Source: Mesobacillus zeae (GTDB taxonomy: Bacteria; Bacillota; Bacilli; Bacillales; Cytobacillaceae). From it: DNA of 64,000 nucleotides. The stretch is taken from contig NZ_QWVT01000015.1 in assembly GCF_003570705.1 (NCBI RefSeq), positions 1 to 64,000 of the forward strand, in the 5' to 3' direction. Below, piece after piece: positions 1 to 7,858 of the stretch. Position numbers and translations under genes: made by a program. Position 1 is the first letter of the stretch. Every line of letters begins with the position of its first letter. The notes beneath the pieces are model-generated. The model saw nothing but the letters and a program-made list of their open reading frames with translations. It made no database searches and was not told where the DNA came from.

Positions 1-19
1 ACGCTGCCAGGCGAAGCGA

Positions 20-50
20 AAGAACAGCACATTGCGGCTGTTCTTTTTTT
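20..50 (+). terminator. Intrinsic terminator of an upstream gene
   Basis: A 9-bp perfect stem (AAGAACAGC / GCTGTTCTT) with an 8-nt loop is followed by a run of T. It ends transcription of a plus-strand gene lying left of the window. Confidence 0.85.
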
Positions 51-105
51 GTTGTTTCAGTTTGAAAGCGGGCGGCTTGTGGGGTTGGTTGATATCTCAC
101 AACAG

Positions 106-663
106 ATGGTTGATATCCGCTCCAAGTTGATTGATTTAGCTCAGAGGATGGTCGATATCCGCTCCAAGTTGATTGATATAGCTCAGAGGATGGTCGATAT
201 CCGCTCCAAGTTGATTGATTTAGCTCAGAGGATGGTTGATATCCGCTCCAAGTTGATTGATATAGCTCAGAGGATGGTTGATATCCGCTCCAAGTTGATT
301 GATATAGCTCAGAGGATGGCTGATATCCGCCCCGAGTTGATTGATATAGCTCAGAGGATGGTCGATATCCGCTCCAAGTTGATTGATTTAGCTCAGAGGA
401 TGGTCGATATCCGCTCCAAGTTGATTGATATGCTCAGAGGATGGTCGATATCCGCTCCAAGTTGATTGATATAGCTCAGAGGATGGTCGATATCCGTCCC
501 GAGTTGATTGATATAGCTCTGAGGATGGTTTGATATCCGCCCCGAGTTGATTGATATAGCTCAGAAGATGGTTGATATCCGCTCCAAGTTGATTGATATA
601 GCTCAGAGGATGGTCGATATCCGCGCCAAGTTGATTGATATAGCTCAGAAGATGGTTGATATA
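106..663. repeat. Tandem array, about 13 copies of a 42-bp unit
   Basis: Units begin near 106, 148, 190, 232, 274, 316, 358, 400, 441, 483, 525, 568, 610 and 652 (last one partial). Each unit is two related 21-bp halves. Read in one frame it gives the heptads MVDIRSK and LIDIAQR. Copies differ by a few substitutions, and one-base indels occur near 432 and 529. Both strands stay largely open because 42 is a multiple of 3, but no ribosome-binding site precedes the array, and the plus-strand open frame starts inside the terminator T-run at 49. I read it as a DNA-level repeat rather than a gene. Confidence 0.9.
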
Positions 664-790
664 TTGGAAAATCAGCCAGCCAGAAAACAGGAGACTCTCC
701 TTCTGAACTGAAAAATACCATTTTAGCAGCCGGTTTTATTAAAAAGGCTCAACTCGCTCACCTTCAAGGACCAGTTCTGGATTAAAAATA

Positions 791-813
791 AGAAAAAGCG
801 TCTCATCAGACGC
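791..813 (-). terminator. Intrinsic terminator, minus strand
   Basis: The perfect 6-bp stem GCGTCT/AGACGC with a 4-nt loop is followed on the minus strand by a T-rich run. It sits about 20 nt beyond a minus-strand stop codon at 837-839. The rest of 664-1045 holds no convincing gene. Confidence 0.6.
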
Positions 814-836
814 AACTCCAATCAAGAGTTATAAGA

Positions 837-923
837 TCAAATGACCCTTTTGAATGAACCCGATAACGCTTCAAGAGGGTAAAAGCCTGTTTGGCCGATA
901 TCAATGGCGATGATTTCCTTGAC
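837..923 (-). pseudogene. Possible remnant of a small minus-strand gene
   Basis: A 28-codon open stretch on the minus strand ends in TGA and is followed closely by an intrinsic terminator. The encoded tail includes IDIGQTGFYPLEALSG, which looks protein-like, but an in-frame TGA lies directly upstream and no start with a ribosome-binding site is visible. I do not recognise the family. The stop-plus-terminator arrangement is the main support. Confidence 0.25.
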
Positions 924-1045
924 TCATGTCAATGACAGAACTGCTTCCCTGTAGTGGAAGTTAGTCTTCAGCAATAAGAAATAATGGACTGTACTTTCAT
1001 TATTGGGTATAGTATAGCCATCAACATTTTTAAGGGGCGTCCATT

Positions 1046-1267
1046 ATGTCCAGAAGCTTTTATCACTATTTAATGAAATATAGGCATCCGAGCCCGAAGG
1101 ACTCCATTAGCAATTTTGCGAACAATGCTTATGAGGATCACAGTTTTCCAAAGACGTCGTCTGATTATCATGAACTCAGTTCGTATCTGGAGTTTAACGG
1201 ACAGTATCTTGAAAGTATGACGGTGTTCGACGAAGCTTGGGAAATATATTTACAGTCAGAAGGATAG
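1046..1267 (+). CDS. yozE: YozE family (UPF0346, SAM-like fold) protein
   Basis: This 73-residue protein matches the YozE/DUF1250 family along its whole length. The N-terminus (SFYHYLMKYRHP..PKDSISNFA), the central AYEDHSFPKTSSDYHE segment and the C-terminal FDEAWEIY are all typical. Family members are small cytoplasmic proteins with a SAM-like helical fold and no established function. The start is supported by AAGGGGCG about 7 nt upstream. The next genes are YodN- and YozD-like, as in B. subtilis, which supports orthology. A terminator overlaps the stop codon, so it is probably transcribed alone. Confidence 0.9.
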   Translation: MSRSFYHYLMKYRHPSPKDSISNFANNAYEDHSFPKTSSDYHELSSYLEFNGQYLESMTVFDEAWEIYLQSEG

Positions 1268-1290
1268 GGAAACCTATCCTTTTCTTATTT
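1261..1290 (+). terminator. Terminator of yozE
   Basis: The 8-bp stem AGGATAGG/CCTATCCT with loop GAAA is followed by a T-rich tract. The stop codon of yozE lies inside the left arm. Confidence 0.85.
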
Positions 1291-1416
1291 TCAATGGCAG
1301 GAAATTTGAAGGATAGGGTGATTCTCAATTCAGGTCCATACCGTGTCGATTTTCAATGGGTGCGCATATACTGTGGGTAAATAAATTCACGGCTCATCAT
1401 TGAGAGGATGGAGGAA

Positions 1417-2112
1417 ATGGATAAAAGGAAGGAACCGAAATATAAAATCGGTGATACAGTCGTGATCACAATCTATGGTACTGTAGGCAAAGTAACTAAT
1501 GTTAAATGGCTGGATGGACTGTATGTATATGAAATTAACAGGAGCGACGGGCTTTACCTCGAATCAAGCCTTGAACTGCTGTCTGAATATGAAGGTAAGC
1601 TGGCAGAGAAGGAACATATAGATATAGAATACAGGTTTTTTTTCGGAGACCTTGTACAGGTAAAAGGGTATGGGCCAGACTTGTTTAAAATCGTTGGATT
1701 CAGAACCGAAATTTGGCGATACAAAGAGGATGCATGGGAAGATGTCATTTATGAATTATCCCGGATAAAAGATGGAGAATGGCTTGAAGCTGGTGAGGAA
1801 GAGCTCACCCTGGTAGCAGACGCGGAAAATGCAGAAACAGCCATCAAGAAAATGGGGTTAGCATCTAAATCCGGCCAGAGAGCTCTTCCCTCACCCGAGA
1901 AAGTTAAAAAGCCTGTCCTGCGAAAAGCGGAGAAGGAACAATTAATGAAAATGAACCAGAAAAATTACTTAATTGACAGTCTTCTAGATATTTATAATGA
2001 TTACAGTATTTTATATCAGTGGTTTGGCGATGATGAATACGCAGATGTGATGGATCATATTGTCCTCAAGCTTTCGAGCATTTTGGGCGAGGATAGCGAA
2101 AACGCCCTTTAA
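1417..2112 (+). CDS. yodN: YodN-like conserved protein
   Basis: A 231-residue soluble, acidic protein of unknown function. The first 130 residues contain two short beta-rich segments resembling KOW/SH3-like barrels (KIGDTVVITIYGTVGKV near 10-25; FFFGDLVQVKGYGPDLFKIVGF near 70-92). A charged linker follows, then a helical C-terminal domain (about 175-225). I assign it to YodN mainly from its position between YozE and YozD and its length, so the symbol is probable rather than certain. ATG at 1417 is preferred because GAGAGG lies 9 nt upstream; ATG 1408 abuts that site. Its stop overlaps the stop of a convergent small gene. Confidence 0.65.
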   Translation: MDKRKEPKYKIGDTVVITIYGTVGKVTNVKWLDGLYVYEINRSDGLYLESSLELLSEYEGKLAEKEHIDIEYRFFFGDLVQVKGYGPDLFKIVGFRTEIWRYKEDAWEDVIYELSRIKDGEWLEAGEEELTLVADAENAETAIKKMGLASKSGQRALPSPEKVKKPVLRKAEKEQLMKMNQKNYLIDSLLDIYNDYSILYQWFGDDEYADVMDHIVLKLSSILGEDSENAL

Positions 2113-2279
2113 TATTTATTGAAAAACTGAATCAAAATCCAAAAGAAAAACGGCAAGCCCCCGAACAGGACGATTGTAAACAAACCGGTTGTGATTTTTT
2201 CGAAAAGGCCGAGTATAATGCTCTCTTCATCATTTACATCATGAACAAAAGCTTCAGCTGCTAGTTTAATTGTCTTCAT
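2109..2279 (-). CDS. Small single-span membrane protein
   Basis: A 56-residue protein read on the minus strand: a charged N-terminal half (KTIKLAAEAFVHDVNDEES), then a hydrophobic span (about 31-51, containing FTIVLFGGLPFFFWILIQF) and a short basic end. AGGGGG lies about 8 nt before the ATG, a good ribosome-binding site. Its last codons overlap the 3' end of the YodN-like gene on the opposite strand by 4 bases. Function is unknown. The strong start signal and hydrophobic topology argue that it is real. Confidence 0.65.
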   Translation of the reverse strand: MKTIKLAAEAFVHDVNDEESIILGLFEKITTGLFTIVLFGGLPFFFWILIQFFNKY

Positions 2280-2422
2280 CCTGTTCCCCCTAAAAGTTAT
2301 ACAGACAATCTATGCTGTACCTTTTGAAAATAGACTGGTCCGCTGTTCGAAATTTTTCACCTAAGAACGAAGACATGAAAAAAGACGTCAGTTCATACAT
2401 TCTGTACAAAGGGGGCGATTCT

Positions 2423-2596
2423 TTGAAAGAAATTGAAGTATTTATCGATACGGAAGAAATTGCGGATTTTTTCTTTCAAGAGCTTATGAACAGGGGATAC
2501 GTTCCCACAGAGGAAGAAATTGAGGAGATGGCGGATATCACTTTTGAGTATCTTATCAAGAAATGCATTATTGATGAAGATGCAGAAGAAGAGTAA
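2423..2596 (+). CDS. yozD: YozD-like small protein
   Basis: A 57-residue acidic protein beginning at TTG, matching YozD of B. subtilis: KEIEVFIDTEEIADFF, a central NRGYVPTEEEIEEMADITFEYL and a C-terminal IIDEDAEEE. The TTG start is chosen because GGGGG lies 7 nt upstream and family similarity begins there. The open frame continues upstream to 2312, but the extra residues are not conserved-looking. Function is unknown; the region keeps the B. subtilis yozD/yodN/yozE neighbourhood in rearranged order. Confidence 0.85.
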   Translation: MKEIEVFIDTEEIADFFFQELMNRGYVPTEEEIEEMADITFEYLIKKCIIDEDAEEE

Positions 2597-2627
2597 AAGA
2601 GGCGGGCCGCCTGGTCTGCCTCTTCTT
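2597..2627 (+). terminator. Probable terminator of yozD
   Basis: AAGAGGC and GCCTCTT pair around a GC-rich 14-nt loop, followed by a short pyrimidine run. The T-tract is weak. Confidence 0.5.
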
Positions 2628-2655
2628 GCGCTGCATATAAAAACAAAGGATTTAT

Positions 2656-3785
2656 TCAATTATTTTTGTCACTGGCCCTGCGAGCAGGGCGATTGTCGAA
2701 AGAGCGGAATGCGTGGATGGTTAAGTCGCTCTCAGTAACCTCAGGGAGTGTTCTCAACAAGTCAAGAATGGATGTATCCCTAAATCTGAACCAATCCGCT
2801 TTTCCGAATGTTTGCTTAGTCTGGTCTTTCCATGCGAAGATTAGCTTTGGGCTGAACAGCATAGCATGACTAGTATCTTTGAAAGAGCTAAACAGCCATG
2901 GCCAAAAATCTTGTCGGGACCCACTATGTTCTATGTTAAAGGGCATAAGAATGGACCGCTTCAAAAAGATCTTGTTCATAAAAAAGAATCCGGTATAGTT
3001 TCTTTCCTGTTTCGATTCTGCAGCTGGCCTTTTCAAAATTATCAACAACATGCCCTTTAAGGCTGGTTAGTTCTTTAACGCCCTCCAGCCAACGTAAAGT
3101 AAATACTAGTAAACCCTAGCTTCTCCTGAAGCTGGAACAGAATATCAGAGAATGGCAGTCTGCTTTTCTTTCTGTTTAGCAAAACACGTTTTTCAAGCAT
3201 TTTCTGTTCGTTGATGATTAAAGCAGTTGTCAGCATCGTTGAATTGCCCTCTTGGTGAAAAAGATTCCACACTGGCACCATAAAGCGGGAAACATGGAAA
3301 TGACTCAGAAGAAAGTATAATGGCTTGCACTGCTTTGTACTTTCGTCATAAAGAAGCAGCTGAGGATAAGCATCCTGGAAAATAGCCGCATTGCATTCCT
3401 CTAAAAATAAAAAGTAGGTTTCTTTTTCGCCATGAGGCAGAATGGCATCCATGTAACTGCTCTTCAAGTCAGTCATATAGTAGCCGCCGTTCTTTGAAAC
3501 CGTATGTGCCAGGAAAGCGCAGTGAAGTTCTGGACGTCGGCTTAATATAGATAGATAGGCGTTTGTCCGTGTCACGTTATTTGCATTATGCTTTTTCGTT
3601 TCAGTGAAAATTTTGTCCAACAATTTTTCGTGCTCTTGAGCACTTTGCAAGTTTACTATTACATGCTCTTCTAATTTAGTATGAAGTATGGTGTATTCTA
3701 TCCTTTTTAGCACTTTCCTTTCCTTTACGGGGATAATGGGCTTCAAAAAGCTAAAAATCTTCTTCATGGAAAAAATATTTTTCAT
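2656..3785 (-). pseudogene. DUF2515 (YppC-like) gene broken by two frameshifts
   Basis: On the minus strand, 3785-3075 encodes the DUF2515 N-terminal part (VTRTNAYLSI, PELHCAFLAHTVSKNGGYYM, a cysteine-containing LEECNAAIFQDAYPQLLLY segment and FLLSHFHVSRFMVP). Similarity then continues in a second frame (3090 to about 2945: VKELTSLKGHVVDNFEKASC) and in a third (from about 2950: FNIEHSGSRQDFWPWLFSSF..KDT) down to 2656. Two single-base frame changes are therefore needed to restore a protein of roughly 380 residues. The family is found in Bacillaceae and has no known role. The coding pattern is otherwise intact, so recent inactivation or sequencing indels are equally possible. Confidence 0.75.
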
Positions 3786-3859
3786 TTGGCACCTCCGGGT
3801 GAAACCTGGAATGACTAAAACCGTATATATGAGTATAAAACGTTTAGGAGGGCCAAAAG

Positions 3860-4027
3860 GTGATTAAAAAAATGATTAAATCCCTTATGAAGGGTTCGAT
3901 GAACAAAAAACGTTACAGCTCCGATGCAAGAAATCGCAAACATGGTGGATATGGGCACGATTATTACAAGCGAAGACGTAAAAGTCGCAGCTTTTTTTCC
4001 AGCCGCAGCAGTTTTTTCAGCAGCTGA
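3860..4027 (+). CDS. Arg/Ser-rich micropeptide upstream of a Ser/Thr kinase
   Basis: A 55-residue, strongly basic peptide starting at GTG, with TAGGAGG about 8 nt upstream. The N-terminus is Lys/Met-rich, the middle carries NRKHGGYGHDYYKRRRK, and the tail is an Arg/Ser/Phe stretch (SRSFFSSRSSFFSS). It stops 15 bases before the kinase start and probably shares its transcript, followed by spo0M. I do not recognise a family. The basic residues beside clustered serines resemble a kinase substrate or docking peptide, which is inference. It could also bind nucleic acid or the membrane. Confidence 0.7.
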   Translation: MIKKMIKSLMKGSMNKKRYSSDARNRKHGGYGHDYYKRRRKSRSFFSSRSSFFSS

Positions 4028-4042
4028 ACATAAAGGGGAACT

Positions 4043-4840
4043 ATGCTTAAGTCATTGATTCATACACTGGTGAATATGGTGGAGCAAAAGTACAAAAAAG
4101 GGGATCTCATCGATGGAAGGTATCAGGTCGAGGAGTACCTGGGAAGCGGCAGTTATGGTCGAAGCTATCTTGTCTATGATAGGAAAGAAAAGCGCGTTGC
4201 AGTATTGAAAGCCCTGCGCCTTCATAAGCGCTTATCAAAAAAGGGCAGAGATCAATTCCTTAGGGAATCTGACTTCCTGGAACAACTGCAGCATCCTGCT
4301 CTGCCGCAATTGTATAATCGCGGCACGTATACTGGGATTCCATATTTTACGATGGAATACATAAATGGAAAAACCTTCGAGCAATTGATTTTTTCAGAAG
4401 GAAAGGTATTTGGGGAACGTGAATCATTTAGTATCGCATTAGAGCTGATTGAAATAATTGGTTTTATACATGCATGTAATGTTGTTCACCGAGATATACG
4501 GATTCCGAATATTATGATCGAAGGGGATAAAATTAAAATCATTGACTTTGGGCTTGCGAAAGAGCTTTCGGAAACAGTGAAGCCACTCTGCCCAGGAACT
4601 AGGAGTCCTTTCAAGGAGGTATCTTTTCGCAGCGACTTTTATGGTCTTGGTCACTTTCTCCTGTTTTTGCTTTATTCCGGGTATGAAGTGACCGATAACC
4701 ACCCGATGGAAAAAAGCTGGGAGGAAGAGCTGAAAATTACCCCATTTGCTAAAAAGATCATCAGAAGGCTTCTTCAGCTCGATGAGCCATATAGTATTTG
4801 GCATGAAGTACAAAAGGATTTTTTGAAAATCGCCAGGTAA
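4043..4840 (+). CDS. Hanks-type Ser/Thr protein kinase, short form
   Basis: A 265-residue soluble kinase domain without transmembrane or PASTA extension, similar in size to B. subtilis YbdM/PrkD. The glycine loop is GSGSYG at 34-39, the ATP lysine K56 lies in VAVLK, and E75 is a likely alpha-C glutamate. The catalytic loop is HRDIRIPN at 149-156 and DFG is at 168-170. The usual catalytic-loop lysine (HRDLKxxN) is replaced by R153, and the activation segment is short. The start is supported by AAGGGG 4 nt upstream. It lies between the Arg/Ser peptide and spo0M, spaced 15 and 16 bases, so the three are likely one operon. Confidence 0.88.
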   Translation: MLKSLIHTLVNMVEQKYKKGDLIDGRYQVEEYLGSGSYGRSYLVYDRKEKRVAVLKALRLHKRLSKKGRDQFLRESDFLEQLQHPALPQLYNRGTYTGIPYFTMEYINGKTFEQLIFSEGKVFGERESFSIALELIEIIGFIHACNVVHRDIRIPNIMIEGDKIKIIDFGLAKELSETVKPLCPGTRSPFKEVSFRSDFYGLGHFLLFLLYSGYEVTDNHPMEKSWEEELKITPFAKKIIRRLLQLDEPYSIWHEVQKDFLKIAR

Positions 4841-4856
4841 TTTAAGGAGGAGAAAT

Positions 4857-5627
4857 ATGTCAATCTTCAATAAAGTATTCGCAAGTATCGGAATTGGATC
4901 CGCGCAGGTGGACACAAGGCTTGAAAGGGATAATTACTTTCCAGGCGAAGAAGTTAAAGGGATCATTACAATTAACGGCGGAAAGGCCGAACAGAGAGTG
5001 GACGAAATTTATCTGTCGCTCCATACGACCTATATAAAAGAAGCTGATGATAAAAAATATACGGCAACAGCACTTATTGACCGCTTTCGTGTTACCGAAA
5101 CTTTTGACATAGGTCCATCCGAATCGAAGGAAATACCATTTTCATTTCAGCTGCCGGGCGATATGCCATTATCTATCGGAAGAACAAAGATTTGGGTATC
5201 GACAGGGCTGGACATAAAAAATGCTGTTGACCCATCCGACAAAGACTTTATTAAAGTGCTGCCCAACAGGTTGATGGAGGCGGTTTTCGGCGCCGCGGAA
5301 GACCTTGGTTTCCGGCTTCGGGATGCCGAATGCGAGGAAGCCTCTTACCGTCTTCGCCGCAGGCTCCCATTCATACAGGAATTCGAATTCATTCCAGTTT
5401 CAGGGCCTTTTCGAGGGAAGCTTGACGAACTGGAAGTTGTGTTCTTTCCGTTGTCCGAAAACGAAATGGAGCTTTACCTTCAGGTTGACAGGCGGGCCAG
5501 AGGATTAGGAGGCTTTTTGGCTGAAGCGCTTGAGACAGATGAAACAAATGTGCGAATGACTGTAACCTCGGCAGATATCCCTTCCATGCTGCAAAAGCTT
5601 AAGGCAGCGATTGAGCGCTACAGCTGA
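4857..5627 (+). CDS. spo0M: Sporulation-control protein Spo0M
   Basis: A 256-residue protein with the arrestin-like Spo0M fold. It has an N-terminal SIFNKVFASIGIGSAQVDT segment, a GEEVKGIITINGG strand region, IGPSESKEIPFSFQLP near 85-100 and the C-terminal domain with FFPLSENEMELYLQVDRR. Length equals the B. subtilis protein (about 258). Spo0M affects entry into sporulation and cell division in B. subtilis. AAGGAGG lies just before the start and a strong terminator follows. Placement directly behind a protein kinase suggests phospho-control, but that is inference. Confidence 0.93.
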   Translation: MSIFNKVFASIGIGSAQVDTRLERDNYFPGEEVKGIITINGGKAEQRVDEIYLSLHTTYIKEADDKKYTATALIDRFRVTETFDIGPSESKEIPFSFQLPGDMPLSIGRTKIWVSTGLDIKNAVDPSDKDFIKVLPNRLMEAVFGAAEDLGFRLRDAECEEASYRLRRRLPFIQEFEFIPVSGPFRGKLDELEVVFFPLSENEMELYLQVDRRARGLGGFLAEALETDETNVRMTVTSADIPSMLQKLKAAIERYS

Positions 5628-5634
5628 CATACAA

Positions 5635-5676
5635 AAAGCAAGCGGTGAAGTGAATTCGCCGTTTGCTTTTTTTGTA
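5635..5676 (+). terminator. Terminator of the kinase-spo0M operon
   Basis: GCAAGCGGTG pairs with CGCCGTTTGC (two G-U pairs) around an 8-nt loop, followed by seven T. Confidence 0.85.
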
Positions 5677-5774
5677 TGACAAATAAATGATATTTATGCC
5701 GGAAGATTTTCTTGTGGTACCCATTTGTGTTATAGTACTAACGAATGACTGTTTCTACTAAGGAGGATACTATT

Positions 5775-6479
5775 TTGAGCGTACATATTAATGCAAAAGA
5801 ACATGAAATCGCCGATACAGTGCTGCTGCCAGGGGACCCGCTAAGAGCAAAATATATTGCAGAGACATTCCTGGAGAATGCCAAACTATATAACGAAGTG
5901 AGGAACATGTTTGGCTATACTGGAACATACAAAGGAAAAAGGATCTCTGTACAGGGAACGGGCATGGGCGTTCCTTCCATTTCCATATATATCAATGAAT
6001 TGATGTCAAGTTACAATGTCCAAACATTAGTAAGGGTTGGAACCTGCGGTGCAATCCAGAAGGATGTAAAAGTAAGGGACGTAATCTTGGCGATGTCTGC
6101 ATCAACTGATTCACAAATGAACCGCCTTACATTCGGAGGAGTTGACTATGCTCCGACAGCCGATTTTGATTTGCTACTTAAAGCGTATAATGCAGGACGT
6201 GAGAAAGGCTTAAACCTAAAGGCTGGTAACGTTCTCACGGCGGACCAATTCTATAACGACAACAGTGATTTAGAAAAATGGGCGAAATACAACATACTGG
6301 GAATTGAAATGGAAACAGCAGCCCTGTATACACTTGCAGCCAAATTTGACCGCAAGGCCCTTTCTATTCTGACTGTAAGCGACCAAATACTGACAGGCGA
6401 AGAAACGACTTCTGAAGAGCGCCAGACAACCTTTAATGAAATGATTGAAGTGGCCCTTGAAGCGGTTGCAATGGAGTAG
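5775..6479 (+). CDS. deoD: Purine nucleoside phosphorylase DeoD
   Basis: A 234-residue hexameric-type (high molecular mass) purine nucleoside phosphorylase, which cleaves purine (deoxy)ribonucleosides with phosphate in the salvage pathway. Seen are [14 protein letters not shown] near 20, [15 protein letters not shown], the [12 protein letters not shown] loop, [20 protein letters not shown] and the catalytic Asp region [13 protein letters not shown]. The TTG start is chosen because AAGGAGG lies 8 nt upstream and family similarity begins at SVHI; the frame is open to 5745. A terminator follows, and the next gene is yodJ, as in B. subtilis. Confidence 0.95.
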   Translation: MSVHINAKEHEIADTVLLPGDPLRAKYIAETFLENAKLYNEVRNMFGYTGTYKGKRISVQGTGMGVPSISIYINELMSSYNVQTLVRVGTCGAIQKDVKVRDVILAMSASTDSQMNRLTFGGVDYAPTADFDLLLKAYNAGREKGLNLKAGNVLTADQFYNDNSDLEKWAKYNILGIEMETAALYTLAAKFDRKALSILTVSDQILTGEETTSEERQTTFNEMIEVALEAVAME

Positions 6480-6485
6480 AATAAT

Positions 6486-6517
6486 CAGCTCTTTCCAATT
6501 GGAAAGAGCTGTTTTTT
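6486..6517 (+). terminator. Terminator of deoD
   Basis: An 11-bp perfect palindromic stem (CAGCTCTTTCC/GGAAAGAGCTG) with loop AATT is followed by six T. Confidence 0.93.
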
Positions 6518-6596
6518 AGGAAGATCAGAAAACATTTAAGCTTATACTTTGATCACGGTCCAGTTTTGTTGGCAAACACTATGCGGCTAGCAGGCT

Positions 6597-6866
6597 TTGC
6601 TAAACGGGCGCTTCCACATTTCATTGTCCTGCTACAGCGCCCAGCGTCTAGTGGACTTCGCCCACCTCCCAACAACGAAGCACAGGATGTGCGAGTAAGG
6701 CGTTGCGTACAGGACGTGAACGCCTTTAGCGTTATATGTCAACATCGATTCGCTCCGCTCATCGTGTTTCCTTTATCTCAGTCATTTAAAGGCTAGGAGC
6801 CACAGCTAGATTTGGGTGGCTCCAGTCCATACGTTGCTAAACGGGCGCTTCCACATTTCATTGTCC
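6597..6866. repeat. Dispersed intergenic repeat, copy A
   Basis: This copy is bounded by an exact 33-bp direct repeat at 6597-6629 and 6834-6866 (starting TTGCTAAACGGGCGCTTCC). Inside are segments shared with other gaps: GCTACAGCGCCCAG, CTAG.GGACTTCGCCCA and CCTTTATCTCAGTCA. The related copies lie at 17150-17207, 40300-40375 and 40745-40931. No open frame with a start signal exists in 6518-6953. It is probably a non-autonomous dispersed element. Confidence 0.7.
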
Positions 6867-6953
6867 GTAATAAGCTTGTTTTGTTTATTTGCATAAACAT
6901 GATAGAATAGATATATTGTTTTTCAACAGAAATCAGTCAGACAGGTGGGTATA

Positions 6954-7757
6954 ATGAAAAAAGCAATGTTATTGCTGGTGATAGCCGCGTTCCTATCAGG
7001 AGGCTGTTCATCACTGGATACAGGGAAACTCCCTTTCACCAAAAAAGAGACAGAGAACCACGATAATGATGGCAATAAACAGGCAGATAAAGATTCATCT
7101 GGGACAAGTTCCCCTTCACTTGAAGCTGCTTACTTTAATGACATCGACACAGTTGACGGCCGAAAGGTCATCCAGAATCCATTCAACCATCTTGCTCTCG
7201 TAAACAAGGATTATGCACTGCCTTCAAGCTATGTGCCTGATGACCTTGTCAGGGCGAATGTTGCTTTCTCCTTCGGGGACCAACAGCTCGAAAAAGCCCT
7301 GCTTAGAGAAGAAGCCGCTGAGGCAATGGAAAAGATGTTCAATGAAGCCAAGCAGCAAGGCGTTGAACTATTTGCCGTTTCGGGCTACCGTTCTCATGTG
7401 CGGCAGACAGAAGTATTTGATGCCGAAGTTCAGCGAGTCGGTGAAGAGAAAGCAGCAGAAGCAGTTGCCTATCCCGGTAATAGCGAACATCAAACTGGCC
7501 TTGCCATGGATATTTCAGGACAAAGCATAGGTTTTGCACTGTCCGAGGAATTTGGGAGTGTGAAGGAAGGTCACTGGCTGGCCGATCATGCACATAACTT
7601 TGGTTTTATTCTCCGCTATCCAAAAGGGAAAGAAGAGATTACGGGCTACCAGTACGAGCCTTGGCACTTTAGGTATGTTGGTAAAAAAGCTGCAACTGAA
7701 ATCTATAAGAATAAATGGACACTTGAAGAATACTTCAAAACTGTCCGGAAGATATAA
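6954..7757 (+). CDS. yodJ: Lipoprotein D-alanyl-D-alanine carboxypeptidase (M15B, VanY/LdcB-like)
   Basis: A 267-residue exported lipoprotein: the signal peptide ends in lipobox LSGGC with C18 as lipidated cysteine, followed by a charged Asn/Asp/Lys linker (about 22-60). The M15B peptidase domain (90-260) shows SGYRSHVRQ, the zinc-ligand motif SEHQTGLAMDIS and the second site YEPWHFRYVG. Family members trim stem peptides of peptidoglycan at the outer membrane face. ATG 6954 is used; GTG 6945 overlaps the ribosome-binding site. It follows deoD and precedes ctpA, as in B. subtilis. Confidence 0.9.
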   Translation: MKKAMLLLVIAAFLSGGCSSLDTGKLPFTKKETENHDNDGNKQADKDSSGTSSPSLEAAYFNDIDTVDGRKVIQNPFNHLALVNKDYALPSSYVPDDLVRANVAFSFGDQQLEKALLREEAAEAMEKMFNEAKQQGVELFAVSGYRSHVRQTEVFDAEVQRVGEEKAAEAVAYPGNSEHQTGLAMDISGQSIGFALSEEFGSVKEGHWLADHAHNFGFILRYPKGKEEITGYQYEPWHFRYVGKKAATEIYKNKWTLEEYFKTVRKI

Positions 7758-7765
7758 TTCATCCT

Positions 7766-7799
7766 GCACCTGGCTTCTTTAAGCCAGGTGCTTATTTTT
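7766..7799 (+). terminator. Terminator of yodJ
   Basis: The perfect 11-bp stem GCACCTGGCTT/AAGCCAGGTGC with loop CTTT is followed by a T-rich tract. Confidence 0.93.
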
Positions 7800-7858
7800 A
7801 ATTGGAAAGGGTATGAACCAGTATATCTGGTATTGCTGAATAGGAGTGATGTAAAACG

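Noticed and set aside
49-465. A 138-residue 'protein' of repeated MVDIRSKLIDLAQR units on the plus strand
   Set aside because: It begins inside a terminator T-run, has no ribosome-binding site, and its periodic sequence follows from a 42-bp repeat that is open in several frames.
106-663. Possible CRISPR array
   Set aside because: The 42-bp units are contiguous with no unique spacers, and no cas genes are present in the window.
476-721. Minus-strand frame through the repeat array (RPSSELYQST repeats)
   Set aside because: It is the reverse reading of the same 42-bp repeat and extends past the array without a start signal.
6566-6796. Plus-strand open frame inside dispersed repeat copy A
   Set aside because: Overlaps the repeat and its direct-repeat ends, has no start signal, and the other copies are not open.
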